A stretch of DNA of 64,000 bases from Phoma sp. XZ068 (taxonomy: Eukaryota; Ascomycota; Dothideomycetes; Pleosporales; Didymellaceae): assembly GCA_004835665.1 (NCBI GenBank), contig RBKR01000017.1, positions 248,001-312,000 of the forward strand, written 5' to 3'. Shown in pieces: positions 1 through 10,790 of the stretch. Position 1 is the first letter of the stretch; each line of letters begins with the position of its first letter. The position numbers and the translations under genes are program-made. The notes beneath the pieces are model-generated. The model ran no database searches. It worked only from the letters and a program-made list of their open reading frames with translations, and was not told the DNA's origin.

Positions 1-537
1 GTGGACCACAACAAACAGTCTCCGCAATGTCCTGTCATACAGCTCGCACGAGTCACTCAGCCCTGCTTGGTTAGTGCTAGTTGAGCTGCAGATTCGCCCA
101 GTGTAACGGTAGGATCTATCTTCTGATATTGCTGATCTTTAGCTCCACTACGTACTAGGCCGACGACATGCATACTCGCAATATCTTTCGATGATCCCAG
201 CTCTGCACATTGAGCAGCCAAGAGCGACCACTCGACACCGCGGCCACCATATACCATCGTATGTTGCACTCCACAAGAACGCCTGTAATGTGGATGGAGA
301 GATTCCCCTATAGATGCTCCCCGCCGGTAGCTTCATGAATCATACTAGATACTCGGTCGACTGTTAGCACATACAGTCGACTGCACAACATGGCAGACTT
401 ACTATATCTCCCTCGCAAGGTCCGATTCCACCCCCTGCGTAAATTCTTCGCGTCTTGTATAATAGCCTGATAGTGGTTTCTCGAGTTGACTTACCCCAGC
501 CGCCAAGCGCCGTTACTTCGCCGCACCTACCTCCGTC
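1..537. other. Window edge, no gene recognised
   Basis: Only short overlapping reading frames of 60-111 codons occur here and none resembles a protein family. The stretch lies downstream of the coiled-coil gene that ends at 538 on the minus strand, so part of it is probably that gene's 3' untranslated region. Confidence 0.5.
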
Positions 538-3500
538 TCAACGGCCATCGAGTTCCTGCCCGAAGCGATCTGTATACCGATTGGCTGCTGTAGCGTCAGT
601 ACACGTACAAGGATGGATTAGAAATCCCAGCATACTCTTGCTTCGCGTGTTGCGAGTAGAGGAGAGACGAGCGCCACCAGCACGAGAGCCAGCGGTTGAC
701 GACTGCCGGTTGCTCGAGCGGCGGCCGGTGTCGCTGGATGGGTTACAGTCAACTTCAGTACGGGCTGCGCCGGTTGGCGCTGGTGTATAAGGTGCATAGG
801 TCTTTGATGTCGGATTTGGTCTCTTAGCGAAGGACTGAGCGGAAGTACGGAGCTTCTTGAAGGGGTCGTCTTCGTCAGATCGGTCGGCCGACTTTCGTTT
901 AACAGCAGAATCGGCGCTGCTGGCCTGACTGACGTCAGCCACGGAGGAACCCAGGCCATATGATCGCCTTGACGTTGTATTGTTGGCATGTGTGAAGTCT
1001 TGAGAATTGTTGGCCGTCCTAGGGCTTCTCTCAAAATGTGGACTCATCAAGCGTCGAGAACCCTCATGGGCTTGGATACGCTGTCGTTGCACATCTTGGA
1101 CAGGAAGTGGCATCATTCTAGATGCTGTGTTTGCTCGAGACTTGGGTCGGCCTTGTGAGTGCGTTGATGATGCGTCAGACGTTATGTCTTGATCTGCACG
1201 TCTCAGCGTCCGCGTCGTATCCTTTGGAGATGACATCTGCGCAGAACTGATTCGACCTCGTTCGGGTTTTGGTAGCGTATCGAGAAGCATCTCAGACAGG
1301 TCTTCTGAAAGGATAGTAGACAGTTCTGTCGGTGTCTCCTCGCGATGGGAACCGTTGCCATCAGATCCGTGTGACTCGAGTCCCTTAGTCTGTGATACAA
1401 CTCCCTGCGCGAATTCGGGCAACTGAGTCTCAGGGACAACTTCAGCATCAGCATCCACCATTGAAAGTTGGGCTTCTTGCTCATGGACCTGGGTTTGCCG
1501 CCCGAATCTGTTTTGGTACTCTTCCTCAAAGTAGCCAGGTTGTTGCTCGGAGCCCTCGCAACGACCGCGAAGAGTGTGCCTGTCTGCAGCAGATCCACGC
1601 TCGTCAATGTTGAGTCTTCGAGTGCTCGGCGGTACTATCGCCAAATTGGTCTGTCCATCGATTTTCTTGTGAGTACTTCTTGTATGTGACTGCTTCGAGG
1701 AGGTGGAAGGACCGACCTGCTCAATTGACTGCTGTGTGTCGGGAACAAGAGTCTTGCTGGTGGCCATTTCGGGTCCCTTTACTCGTATCTCTGTCTTCTG
1801 AGCCATCTTGGAGATCTTCATGTTGGCTTCCTGCGTACAAGCGTCCAGTTCTCGCGAGTGTTGGGCCTTGAGCTTATCTTGTTCCTGTTGTGCCTCGGAA
1901 GCCAGCTGTTCAAATCTTGCGTTGGCATGTTGCTGATGGCACTCGATCTGTTGCTTGTGCGATGCTTCGAACTGTCGCAACTTAGCTTGACACTCCTTGC
2001 GAGCATCCTCGGAGAGACAAAGTCGAGCTTGTAGATCTTCGAGCTCTGTAGTGCGATCGTTCTTCGCCTGTTTGAGCTTGACTTCCACACTATACTGTAA
2101 TTGCTGCAATTGCTTGTCGATGGCGCTTTTCGCACCTTGAAGGTCGCGAAATTGTCGCTGTAAGTCGGAGTGTTGTGCCTTAAGCCTCGCCTCTGCACTC
2201 TTCGACTCTCGTAGATCTGTGCGCAGTTTTTCGACTGTAGTGCATAGTTCTTCTTTGTTAGTTTCGAGTTCAAGCTTTTTTTGCTCGGCGGATCGAAGCG
2301 AGGCACGAACTGCGACTTCCTTCTTAATCGCACGATCCTTCTCGTCGCGGAGGCTATCAGTCGCGGACTCGTATTGGGAGACCCGAAGGGCCAGCTGATT
2401 GTTCTCATCTTGTGTAGACTCGAGCTTCTTGTTCAAAACTGTTGCATCTTGCTTTAAGTTGTTGCACTGTTGCTCCTTGATCTGATTCTGGCCGGCCATC
2501 TCTTGAATCCGGTCTTCAAGTTTGGTGAGGGAAGCCGTTACATATGCTCTGTTCTTGCAGAATTCCTGCTCTTTGTCCAAAAGCTGTCTTTGTGCCCGTG
2601 TGACTGCATCATTTGCGTGCCGCAAATCGTCCTCAATCTGGCACAATTGATCCCGAAGCTGCGTGGACTGTTGTGACTCAGACTCATGATGTTGAATCGC
2701 AGCTTGCAATTCTTCCTGTTCCTTCTCTAACCGGGCGATGCGGGAGATGTAGGCTACCTCGGATTGTCGAAGTACGTCAGTCTGTTTCTCCAACAGTTGC
2801 ATATTCTGTTTTTGGGTGTCTAGTTCTAATCTGAGCGATTCGTTGGTCTCACGGTTGTTTATCACCTGGTTATGTCGCATAACTTCTACCTGAAAGCTGT
2901 AGATCTGATCTTGCACGCACTGTCGAATATCCTCAACTTGGAGGGGGTTGTTCTTGGAAGTTATGGTCAGAGCTTCGAATCCTGCCTCTGTCCTATTCAA
3001 ACGTCAGCATGTAGATGAACGACTTAGTGCTCTGCACATACCGCTCGTGAAGCAAACGCAACATGCCCTCTGCCTGTCGAGCATCATTAACAGTCAGAAG
3101 TGGTGATGAGCTCAGTTTTTTCAGGATCCGTAGACATTCCCTGACGTTACAGTTGTTGCTGTCTTCGGTCCTTTGATCGTTTAGAGTTGCATGAATGCCA
3201 CTCAACTTCTCCGCAAGAATGCCAGCGCTTTCAATCAACTGACCGTTCGTACTCTGAATGGATGGCAGGAGCTGTTGCTCGAGTTCGACTCTCCTGCTCT
3301 TTTCTTCCTGGAGTACGCGTGTCTGCTCGTCCAACCGATCTTGTAGGTTTTCCTTCTTCGATAACGTAATCACATACTGAGTATAAGTCTCCTCCAACGC
3401 TTTCATCATCGCTTTTCGAGCCTTGGTGAATGCATCGATCGCTGATCCGTACTCAGCTTCTAGCGTTGCTTTCTCTTCCGCAACTACGGCAATCTGGACA

Positions 3501-5328
3501 TCCAAAGCTTGTTTGCTCTCCTTCTGGAAAGCCTCCATAAACTTTTGAAGTCTTTCGTGGTCTTTCTGAAGGCCTGCAACGTATCTCTGGTTGGTTTTTG
3601 CCTTGTCCTTCAATCGGACAAACCGTTCCTCCGAAACTTGCAGCTGAGCACGCAATTCAGCAATCGTAGCCAGTTGCTCCGATTCCGTCCTCTGAAATTG
3701 GGCTTTTCTTTTCTTCAGATCGTCTATCGTAGACGTCATTTGATCCTGCATTCGCTGCTGGTCAGCTATGCAGGCATTGCGAAGAGTGTCCAGGGCAATA
3801 TCGAGAGCTGCAACGCCCACTTGACGGCTTCCAATAGCTACTGGTGCCCTTGAGGAAGACTCGTACCCAACTCGAATCTTCCTTGGCGCTTTGGTGACTC
3901 GCATGGAGCCAGAGAGGTGAGGTGCTCTGCCAAATGTCTCTTGTGCACCTTCCGAATGGCATGATGTGCCAACAGATTGATCAAGGTTGGTGGTCGGGAT
4001 TTCGGATGAATGTTGCTGAGTCGCGTGCTCTACTCGATGGTCTGAGGCAGGTATGAGCATCGGACGTGGCGTTGGGCTTTGGTGAACAAGCGGCGAGGTG
4101 ATCTTGTGTCGCTTATCTGTAATTGAACGGTTGGCATATGACATCTGCGAGAAGTTGTTACGGCTCTCGTGTGAAGAATAACGAGTCGGATTATCTGGAA
4201 CGGTCGCGGCTTCTACGATGCCATTCAGCTTGCGTACAGTCTCATCAAAAGTGCCGTGGTGCTTAGTGGTCTCAAGTTGTTCCACATCATACGCATGAGC
4301 TTTGTCAATTATGGCGTCCGAAGATGCTGTGTCAGCTGCTAGAGGTGCCTGCTTGGTATCGTGAGGTTCACCGGGTTGAGACTTCCCAGCCAGGTCATCA
4401 TCACCACTGACTGCCCAGCTTGCTTCTACTCTGTGTTCGGCTGCTGTATACTTCATAGATGAAATAGCAGCAGATATTGTATCCGAAGCGCCAGGTGGAT
4501 GTCCGGTACGAGGCGGCCATGGCACGAGACGTCGAGTGAGGAGCTTTTTCTTGCCTTTCGTTGCTTTCGAACCGCTGCGTTTCTTTTTTGTGGGAGGAGC
4601 AGCGTGTGTGGCAGGTTGCAGTGCATTCTGAGTATTACCGCTTGCTTTCGAGGCCGTAGACCTAGTATTACTGTCAACGCTGTCTTGCAAGTAGCTGTAT
4701 CGTTCTCACGTAAGAGGCCCAGCATGCAAAAGCGTGTCGACTTCAGATATTGTTTGGAATTGCTTCTGAGGTTGATCACGGGCAGGAGCAGGCTCATGCT
4801 TCTCTGTCGTCTCAACAATAGCACACTCTTCGACCATGGGCGGTGGAAGGGTACTTGACGCTACAGGAGTGGTTTCGATGTCTACTAGACCATTAGCACT
4901 ATCGTGCAGTTAGTCTCTTTACTCGTACCTGGCTTTGATGCAACACTGCTAGCTTTTTCGATAGAGGGTATAATAATGTTCGACTGGAAGGAGAACTGTA
5001 GCGCTGGTGCGTCTGGCTTCTGAGCCTGCTTTGCAGAATATTCGAAACCATGCGCAGGCTCGGTTGCTGCTAAGTCAGGTTTGAAGATTCCAAAGTTCTG
5101 GGACAGTGGAAAAGAACGTTTCGAAGACTTGACTTTGGTGCGCTTCAGCACAGCTAGGTCTTCATCAGCCAGATCGAGGTCGTCTTCGACTCCAGGACCA
5201 TGATGAACTTCGGCCTCGATCTGCGTCTCTGGGATAACAAGGTCACTATCAGGTACCTGTTGGACATTTCTGAGCTGTGATGGCTTGTGGGGGTACGCTG
5301 ACTGTTTCCCCTTCGAGAATTCGGCCAT
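538..5328 (-). CDS. Large coiled-coil protein of unknown function (1533 aa)
   Basis: Five exons on the minus strand join in frame: 5328-4929, 4884-4710, 4661-3042, 2992-636 and 587-538. Introns are 44, 48, 49 and 48 bases, with donors such as GTATGT and GTATGC and branch sites such as CTGAC. The chosen start is the ATG at 5328, whose product begins MAEFSKGKQSAY. The first ~470 residues are low-complexity and polar. Residues ~480-1140 form an almost unbroken heptad-rich coiled coil (long Glu/Lys/Gln/Arg/Leu runs). The last ~390 residues are Ser/Thr/Arg-rich and probably disordered, with several ETQ motifs. No catalytic domain is visible. A structural or chromosome- or spindle-associated role would fit the architecture, but that is inference. 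The 4662-4709 join is the least certain: a 30-base alternative intron also keeps frame. The last intron (588-635) is a multiple of three without a stop, so retention would add 16 residues. Confidence 0.75.
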
Positions 5329-6603
5329 GGTGAGAGGGAGGACAGACTGCCGAACAGTGACCAGCAGCAAACGCACCGCGAGCGAAACACCAGAGATCAA
5401 TTTGAGGAAAGTAGAGAGCTGAAACAAACTAGGTGGACAGTGAGAGGTGAGGGTGGTGAAGGGTAAGAGAGATGCAAGGCGGCGAGGAAGTTTGCAGCTG
5501 CGTTCTTTCCTGCCTCAACATGAAGTAGCCGGCCATCAACAGGCTCGACCTCATTCCTTCATCTTCTACCTACTAAGGTTCCATAACCATGAACACAACA
5601 CACACACATACGCCTCAACTTTCGAGCGTACCCAGCATCCACCGCGAAGTCTGAGCTAACTTGAGTATCTAAACATCAACCTGACCGGTCTTACAACAGC
5701 ATGAAACCTATCTCTTCTCCACCATAATGTTGTACTGACTCTCAGACTAGGCCTCTCGATCTTCCCAGGTGCCTTCAACTTCACAACGGCATGATGTGTG
5801 GTAGCATTCAGAGGATATCGCCCCGGCAGCGCTTGGTTTACCCTTCTCCTCTCCGTGACGAGACCTTCCACAACGGGGATCGCATTGCGGCAAGCTTCGA
5901 ATTTAGTCTGCCCGTTCGAGTGGTGCTTCACGAGTCGGTGGATGGTCCTTGACTCCTCCAGTGGTTCTTGCATTTGGTGTGCGGCTGTACAACAACCTGT
6001 TGCTCGGATACTCACCTCCCGGATGGCACCTCCTGCGAAGGCCCACAACTCGGCCTGTGACTCCTTATCTACTGCAGCATATTGATTGAATTGATGCTGT
6101 AGTTTTTTCCTTCGATGGCGATTGTGAAACTCGACCTGCACATGGCATGCAAAATACCGGCGCTTGCACGCTAGGTGTATGCCCCGAGCCAATCATCTCT
6201 CTCAGCGCCCCTTGTCCCGCTGCAAGGTGATCTCCCGTCAACATCTACGCGCCGACATGCAGAACACCTTCACCAATCCGCTTCGCGTGTTCGTCCAAGA
6301 CATGGCATTTCGACGCCGATACCTCTATAATAAGCATACAGCATGAGATGATCGGTGGCCACGACCTTGGTCCCTTGGCATATCGAACCATGCTAGCCGC
6401 CAGCAACGCTCACGCAGCGGGGTACTGGGCTGCAAATAGCCTCTGCGAACGGAATTGCGAATATAGAGATGGGCATCCTGCCTGACTTGTTGGGTTGGTG
6501 TCCGTCCTGATCGAGTTGATCTCGCAACCTTCACGCGACCTTCGCACCACCTGCTCGGCGCCTTTTACGTAGCAATCCTTCCTACCACCCTACCGTCGTC
6601 GAC
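5329..6603. other. Intergenic region between divergent genes, no convincing gene
   Basis: The region separates the coiled-coil gene (-) from the small membrane protein gene (+) and should hold both promoters. A 178-codon minus-strand frame at 5656-6192 exists, but it has no recognisable domain, no plausible intron signals and mixed composition, so I do not call it a gene. Confidence 0.4.
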
Positions 6604-7147
6604 ATGAGCCGAGCTTTCTTTCTCTCGCTGCTGCTCCCTCTGCTTGCCCTCGCTCAGGACTCGAGTTCTGGTAGTGGACTTCCTCCTGCAGGATACAACG
6701 GCGGTTCAGACAACCCTCAGAGTTCTGATGATGCTGGCGCAGCGGGCTCCTCTAAGGGTGCTTTCGAACTATCATCAGGCGGGCTCGTAGCGATTGTTGT
6801 CGTCGCTGTGATTGTGGTCATTGGTGGCAGTACGTTCTCTTGGTGTCTAGCTTGACACTCTTACTAATTCACGCGCAGTTGGCTCAGCAACACTCTGGTG
6901 GCTCGCGAAGAAGCGTCAATGGGACGTCCGCCAATCCATTCGCCGGGCATCTCGTCGTATCACTGGTCGCGCAACAGCCGATGCCAACAAACAGAAACGT
7001 CAAAATCGCCGAACCAGCATCCGTCTCAACTCGCCTCCGCTGGGCAAGAACTCAAAGCCTAAGCAGGAACGTGACTTGGAAAAGGCGCTGCCGATGTCGA
7101 CCAAGGAAGGCCGTACGACTACGACTATATCGAGCACGATCAGGTAG
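6604..7147 (+). CDS. Small single-pass membrane protein with signal peptide (164 aa)
   Basis: Two exons, 6604-6829 and 6879-7147, are joined across a 49-base intron with a GTACGT donor, a CTAAT branch and a GCAG acceptor. The product starts MSRAFFLSLLLPLLALAQ, a clear signal peptide with cleavage expected after AQ. A short Ser/Gly-rich extracellular segment follows, then one transmembrane helix at about residues 59-82 rich in Val/Ile. Immediately after it comes a strongly basic cytosolic tail beginning AKKRQWDVRQSIRRASRR. The topology predicted is type I (N-terminus outside). The shape, signal peptide plus short ectodomain plus helix plus WDVRxSIRR-like juxtamembrane motif, is one I associate with an uncharacterised ascomycete family; that recollection is not verified. 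No function can be assigned from sequence. Without splicing the frame stops after 83 codons, which supports the intron. Confidence 0.85.
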
Positions 7148-7688
7148 ACACACAGTGGTCGTCCTACACAGGCTTCTGTGCGTTGTACAAGGTGCCTAGC
7201 TAAGCCAACAGCATACAGTCGGTCAACGTGAATGTCGAGCCAAGCTCCATTCGCTGCTCGATGAGAAAGGGCTGCTACCCTCAAAGGCTTTGGTGATGTG
7301 CACGTCACGGCATATGGGTGTATGAACTGGGGTGAAAGTAAGAGAGTATGAGGTGACCTATTAGGCACCGTGGAGTGGCACCTTCGTTTCTTGTTATTTG
7401 TATTGTTTAGCAACTATGATATCCACGCCCTGTCGACATCTTTTCATGGCGTATGCCAATATACCACATAACATTTACATAGATTATACCATCTGGAATT
7501 TTATCATTATCAAGTCAGCCACGATATCAATTAGAAGCAACGATAGCTGCGAATGCAATGGCGAATTTCTCAATGTTCACACCTAGGATTGTTCTGATCA
7601 GACACGTGATTTGGTGACGCGCTAAAAGTTGGACGCGTCTCCTCGCACCGATTGCAGCAACCCCACTCAGCGACATCAGAACGCTGAG
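7148..7688. other. Intergenic region upstream of NSE2, no gene seen
   Basis: The region is AT-rich between about 7390 and 7560 and probably contains the 3' end of the membrane-protein transcript and the NSE2 promoter. An in-frame upstream ATG-less extension of NSE2 begins at 7629. Confidence 0.45.
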
Positions 7689-9056
7689 ATGTCCTCACGC
7701 AGTCGCCAGTCGCGTGTAGGAGCCACATCCAGTTACAGTCGCAATTCCGTCGCTGCAACGCCGGCTCGAGCCACCCAGGATGCGCTACCACCGTACAAGA
7801 AGCCTGCACACCCACTCGATGGCGAGGCACAACGCGCTCTCCGAGAACTGAACGGCTCTACCCTGACATCTGTCAAGAAGCACAGCAAGGCCGCCATCAC
7901 CACGATTCGAAGTACTGCAGAGAATGTCAATGACATGCTGAGCGAGCACCAACGCTACTTCGATGCCCGCAGCAAGAAGTGGGATGCCGGAAAGAAGCTC
8001 GACGAGAAAGAGGATGAGGAGGCAACCATGGCGGATCTCCAGCAGAAGGTGGATGAAGCAACCGCAAAGTTGGAAGAGAGCATGCGCGCAGTCATCGACT
8101 CCAGCGTCGCAGCCCAGCGCATCGAAGACGCCTTGGAGTGGCTACGCCAGAACGCACCTAGGCAGCTTGAGGAAGAATACGAATCGCAGCGCCAAACCCG
8201 ACGACAAACACAGCGCGAAGAAGACAGCGACGCAGATTCAGACCTGGACGTGCAAATGAACGAAGGTCCAACACCCGGGCCCACACCCCTCGACGGCTCC
8301 CGCGTTGCGCTTACCGGCCCTGTTGAGCTCTTCACCGACCGCATGGAGCGCGAGAAGAACTCATATACCTCAAAATCCCTCACGGCACGCTACGCGAAGC
8401 ATAACGAATACCGAGACTTCAAGCGTGTGGTTCACGATGCCAGGCATGGTGACGACGGACCCGTGCTTGGTCACGAAGATACATGGTTCACAGAAGCCGG
8501 AGAGCCGCAGCTAGGCGTCACGCAGACACGGGGTGGTGCATTTGATGACGATGAGGATGATATTGTTATGGATAGAGCGACGGTTAGCACAAAGTGTCCG
8601 ATTACGTTCCAGCGGTACAAGGAGCCATATACAAGCAACAAGTGTCCGCACACATTCGAGAAGAACGCCATCTTAGGCATGATTCGAACAAGTACCGGTC
8701 ATTTCGGGAGAGGAGGCGCCAAGAGTGTTACCTGTCCCATTGTGGGCTGTGATCAGGTAAGTTTCTCAAGTTCCTCACATGCATTTTTATAGTAAGCATT
8801 ATACTGACCCCACTCCCAGCAACTCTCCGCCGAAGACCTCCGCACCGACCCTATCTTCGTCCGCAAGATCAAGCGTATGCAGCAAGCCGAGGAGGAGAGT
8901 CAAATGGATTCAGACGACGATGTTGATGTACAAGCTCTCCAGAGCTCGCGAGTTAGCAAAGGTGCTTCACAATTACAGGTACCAGGCACACAGCAGCCGC
9001 CACAAAGTTCAATCATAGAGGATCTGGGCGATCCCAGTGATGACGATGAAGAATAG
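7689..9056 (+). CDS. E3 SUMO-protein ligase NSE2/MMS21, SP-RING subunit of the SMC5/6 complex (434 aa)
   Basis: Exons 7689-8756 and 8820-9056 are separated by a 63-base intron (GTAAGT donor, CCAG acceptor). The C-terminal half holds an SP-RING at about residues 301-365: CPITFQRYKEPYTSNKCPHTF followed, across the intron, by TCPIVGCDQQLSAEDLRTD. The Cys/His spacing and the LxxDxxL-like end are those of MMS21/NSE2 rather than of PIAS/Siz ligases. The N-terminal part is helical with a Glu/Lys-rich coiled segment (about 100-180), where this family binds the SMC5 coiled coil. The established role is nuclear: SUMO ligase of the SMC5/6 complex in homologous recombination and genome stability. The acidic tail ends in DDDEE. 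I chose the ATG at 7689 because its product begins MSSRSRQSRVG, but the frame is open upstream to 7629. Confidence 0.92.
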
Positions 9057-9697
9057 GAGAAGGTGCTGCAGTTCATGTTCAGGAACGCATTATGTGAATG
9101 ATACCCAGGGTCATGGAGTTCAGGTACTGTTAGAAAAACTCGAGTATTCGCAATCATGAGCCCAGCAACGCAATATGTCGATATCGTTGCCAAATTCTGT
9201 GCCTCCAGAGACCACTTATGCACGCATGACATACAAACCAATATAATCACATCGAATCTGCGATTCGCGGAGTGAAGGAAAGTCTCACGTGCAACCGGTC
9301 GGAAGGTACATGCAAACTCCGGCATCGGCTTCGTCTCCGCCCGGCCGCGGGAAAGCCTTACATACAGAAAGCTGTTCAAGTACCTAGGTACCTATGTACC
9401 TTTTACACTTCCTCACATCATCACATTCACAAAATCACAAGTACCGATCAAAGCAAGTGTAGTCATCATTCGATTGCATCCTCGTGCGTACATGCGCTTC
9501 ACGCGCGTGACTCCTGATTAAGTATGGAGAAATGTAATAAACAACACCAAACGCCATGGTAGATCCGTCTGCACGCAGATGCAGGGGAAGGTATAGGTAT
9601 GAGCTTTCTTCACCTCCCTCAGTCTCTCTTCTCATAGCTCTCTGCTCGCGACTCGTCGATTATTTTCGTCTCAATTCGTTTCGTGCGAGGGCTTCAT
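9057..9697. other. Convergent intergenic region between NSE2 and the carrier gene
   Basis: This stretch lies between two converging genes and probably holds both 3' ends. The short frames here are not supported. Confidence 0.5.
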
Positions 9698-10790
9698 TTA
9701 CTTGGTAATGAAGCCGAGGTAGTCGGCGACGATGAGCGTTACCATGCTATTTATTGTCAGTCATTTCATCTTTCTCAATTGATCTGGAGACTTACGCGTG
9801 CGGCGCAATGCGGACGTAGTATGTTCCAAATCCGCGGTAGAATCGCAGAAGACCCTCTTCCTTCGCGACTTTCCTGAAGCAGTCGAACATGCCCTTGTAC
9901 GGCAGTGTGCCATCCGGTGCGCGAGTCTGCTTCTGCAGTCTTGTCTTCATAAAGTCAAATGGCAGGGAGAGGAACGAGGCGAAGAATCCGGCAATGGCAG
10001 ATGCTGTCAATGTTTGCGAGCGCGAGGAGAGCGAGGTGTTCTTGAGCTGCGACTTGGCTTCGCTGAAGAATGCGAGTTGTCCGAAGTTAAGTGCCATGGC
10101 GCGGACGACGGTGGGGTAGCAGCCAGCCCAGAGACGCAAGACTCCTTCGTTCTTGGAGATCCTCATAAGTGCATCAACAACGGATGTGTAGTTTGCGCGT
10201 TGGGCGGCGGGTTTCATGCCATCAGATTGCATTCGGATCAAGGCCAAATCCGCCGGGTTGCCGACAACAGCCGCGAGACCACCAGCTGTCAGACCGGCAC
10301 CCGCGCGCTCTTTGAAGCCAATCGTTGTGCCGTTTTCTTTTGCGCGGACGGCCAGGCGCTTCATGAATGTGTCGAAGAAGCCGAGGCGGGCGGTTGTGTA
10401 GACGGCTTGTCTGAGCAGGCCGGCGCTGAGGCCTGTGTACAAGTCCATGACCTTTCCAGCAGCAACAATATCCTTAAGCACACCAATGGGGGTGGGCTTG
10501 GGACCTGTCTTTACGCCCTCGCCTGCCAATTGCAGACGGACTTTTACCATGTCGACGGGCTGGATTACAGTTGTTGCTGTCATGCCTGCCAGTCCACCGT
10601 TAATAAACGGTAGTGCTGCGCGCATGAATGGTGTGTGGAGGAAGTCGGCTGTCGCCTTCTTCGGGTTTTCTGCCGCTTTCGACATTGTCTCAGATGCGTC
10701 CTTGAGAATTGTTTCCGAGCTTTGCTTTGCGTTTTCGAGAGCGCGGGAGGCGGGCATTTTGAAGGGTTGAGTAGAGGCTGTGGAGGACAT
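9698..10790 (-). CDS. Mitochondrial 2-oxoglutarate/malate carrier-type SLC25 protein (347 aa)
   Basis: Exons 10790-9796 and 9746-9698 flank a 49-base intron (GTAAGT donor, CTGAC branch); the last exon encodes MVTLIVADYLGFITK. The product has the three-fold mitochondrial carrier repeat with signature motifs QPVDMVKVRLQ, NPADLALIRMQ and LPFDFMKTRLQ, and six amphipathic membrane segments. The second repeat signature departs from PxDxxK/R (PADLALIR), and the matrix residues IRMQ/TRLQ match the oxoglutarate carrier branch (OMC, SLC25A11-like). The family exchanges 2-oxoglutarate for malate across the inner mitochondrial membrane, feeding the malate-aspartate shuttle. About 65 residues precede the first repeat, longer than usual and Ala/Ser-rich. 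An in-frame Met at 10910 lies upstream, but that stretch looks like leader sequence. Confidence 0.92.

Noticed and set aside
4680..4709. 30-base intron in the coiled-coil gene
   Set aside because: A 48-base version ending at a CTAG acceptor also keeps frame and fits the size range of the other introns.
5656..6192. Minus-strand frame of 178 codons
   Set aside because: It has no recognisable domain, the composition looks random, and I could not find supporting splice signals or a likely start context. It could still be a lineage-specific gene.
9798..10613. Plus-strand frame of 271 codons
   Set aside because: Antisense shadow of the mitochondrial carrier, whose three signature motifs are on the minus strand.
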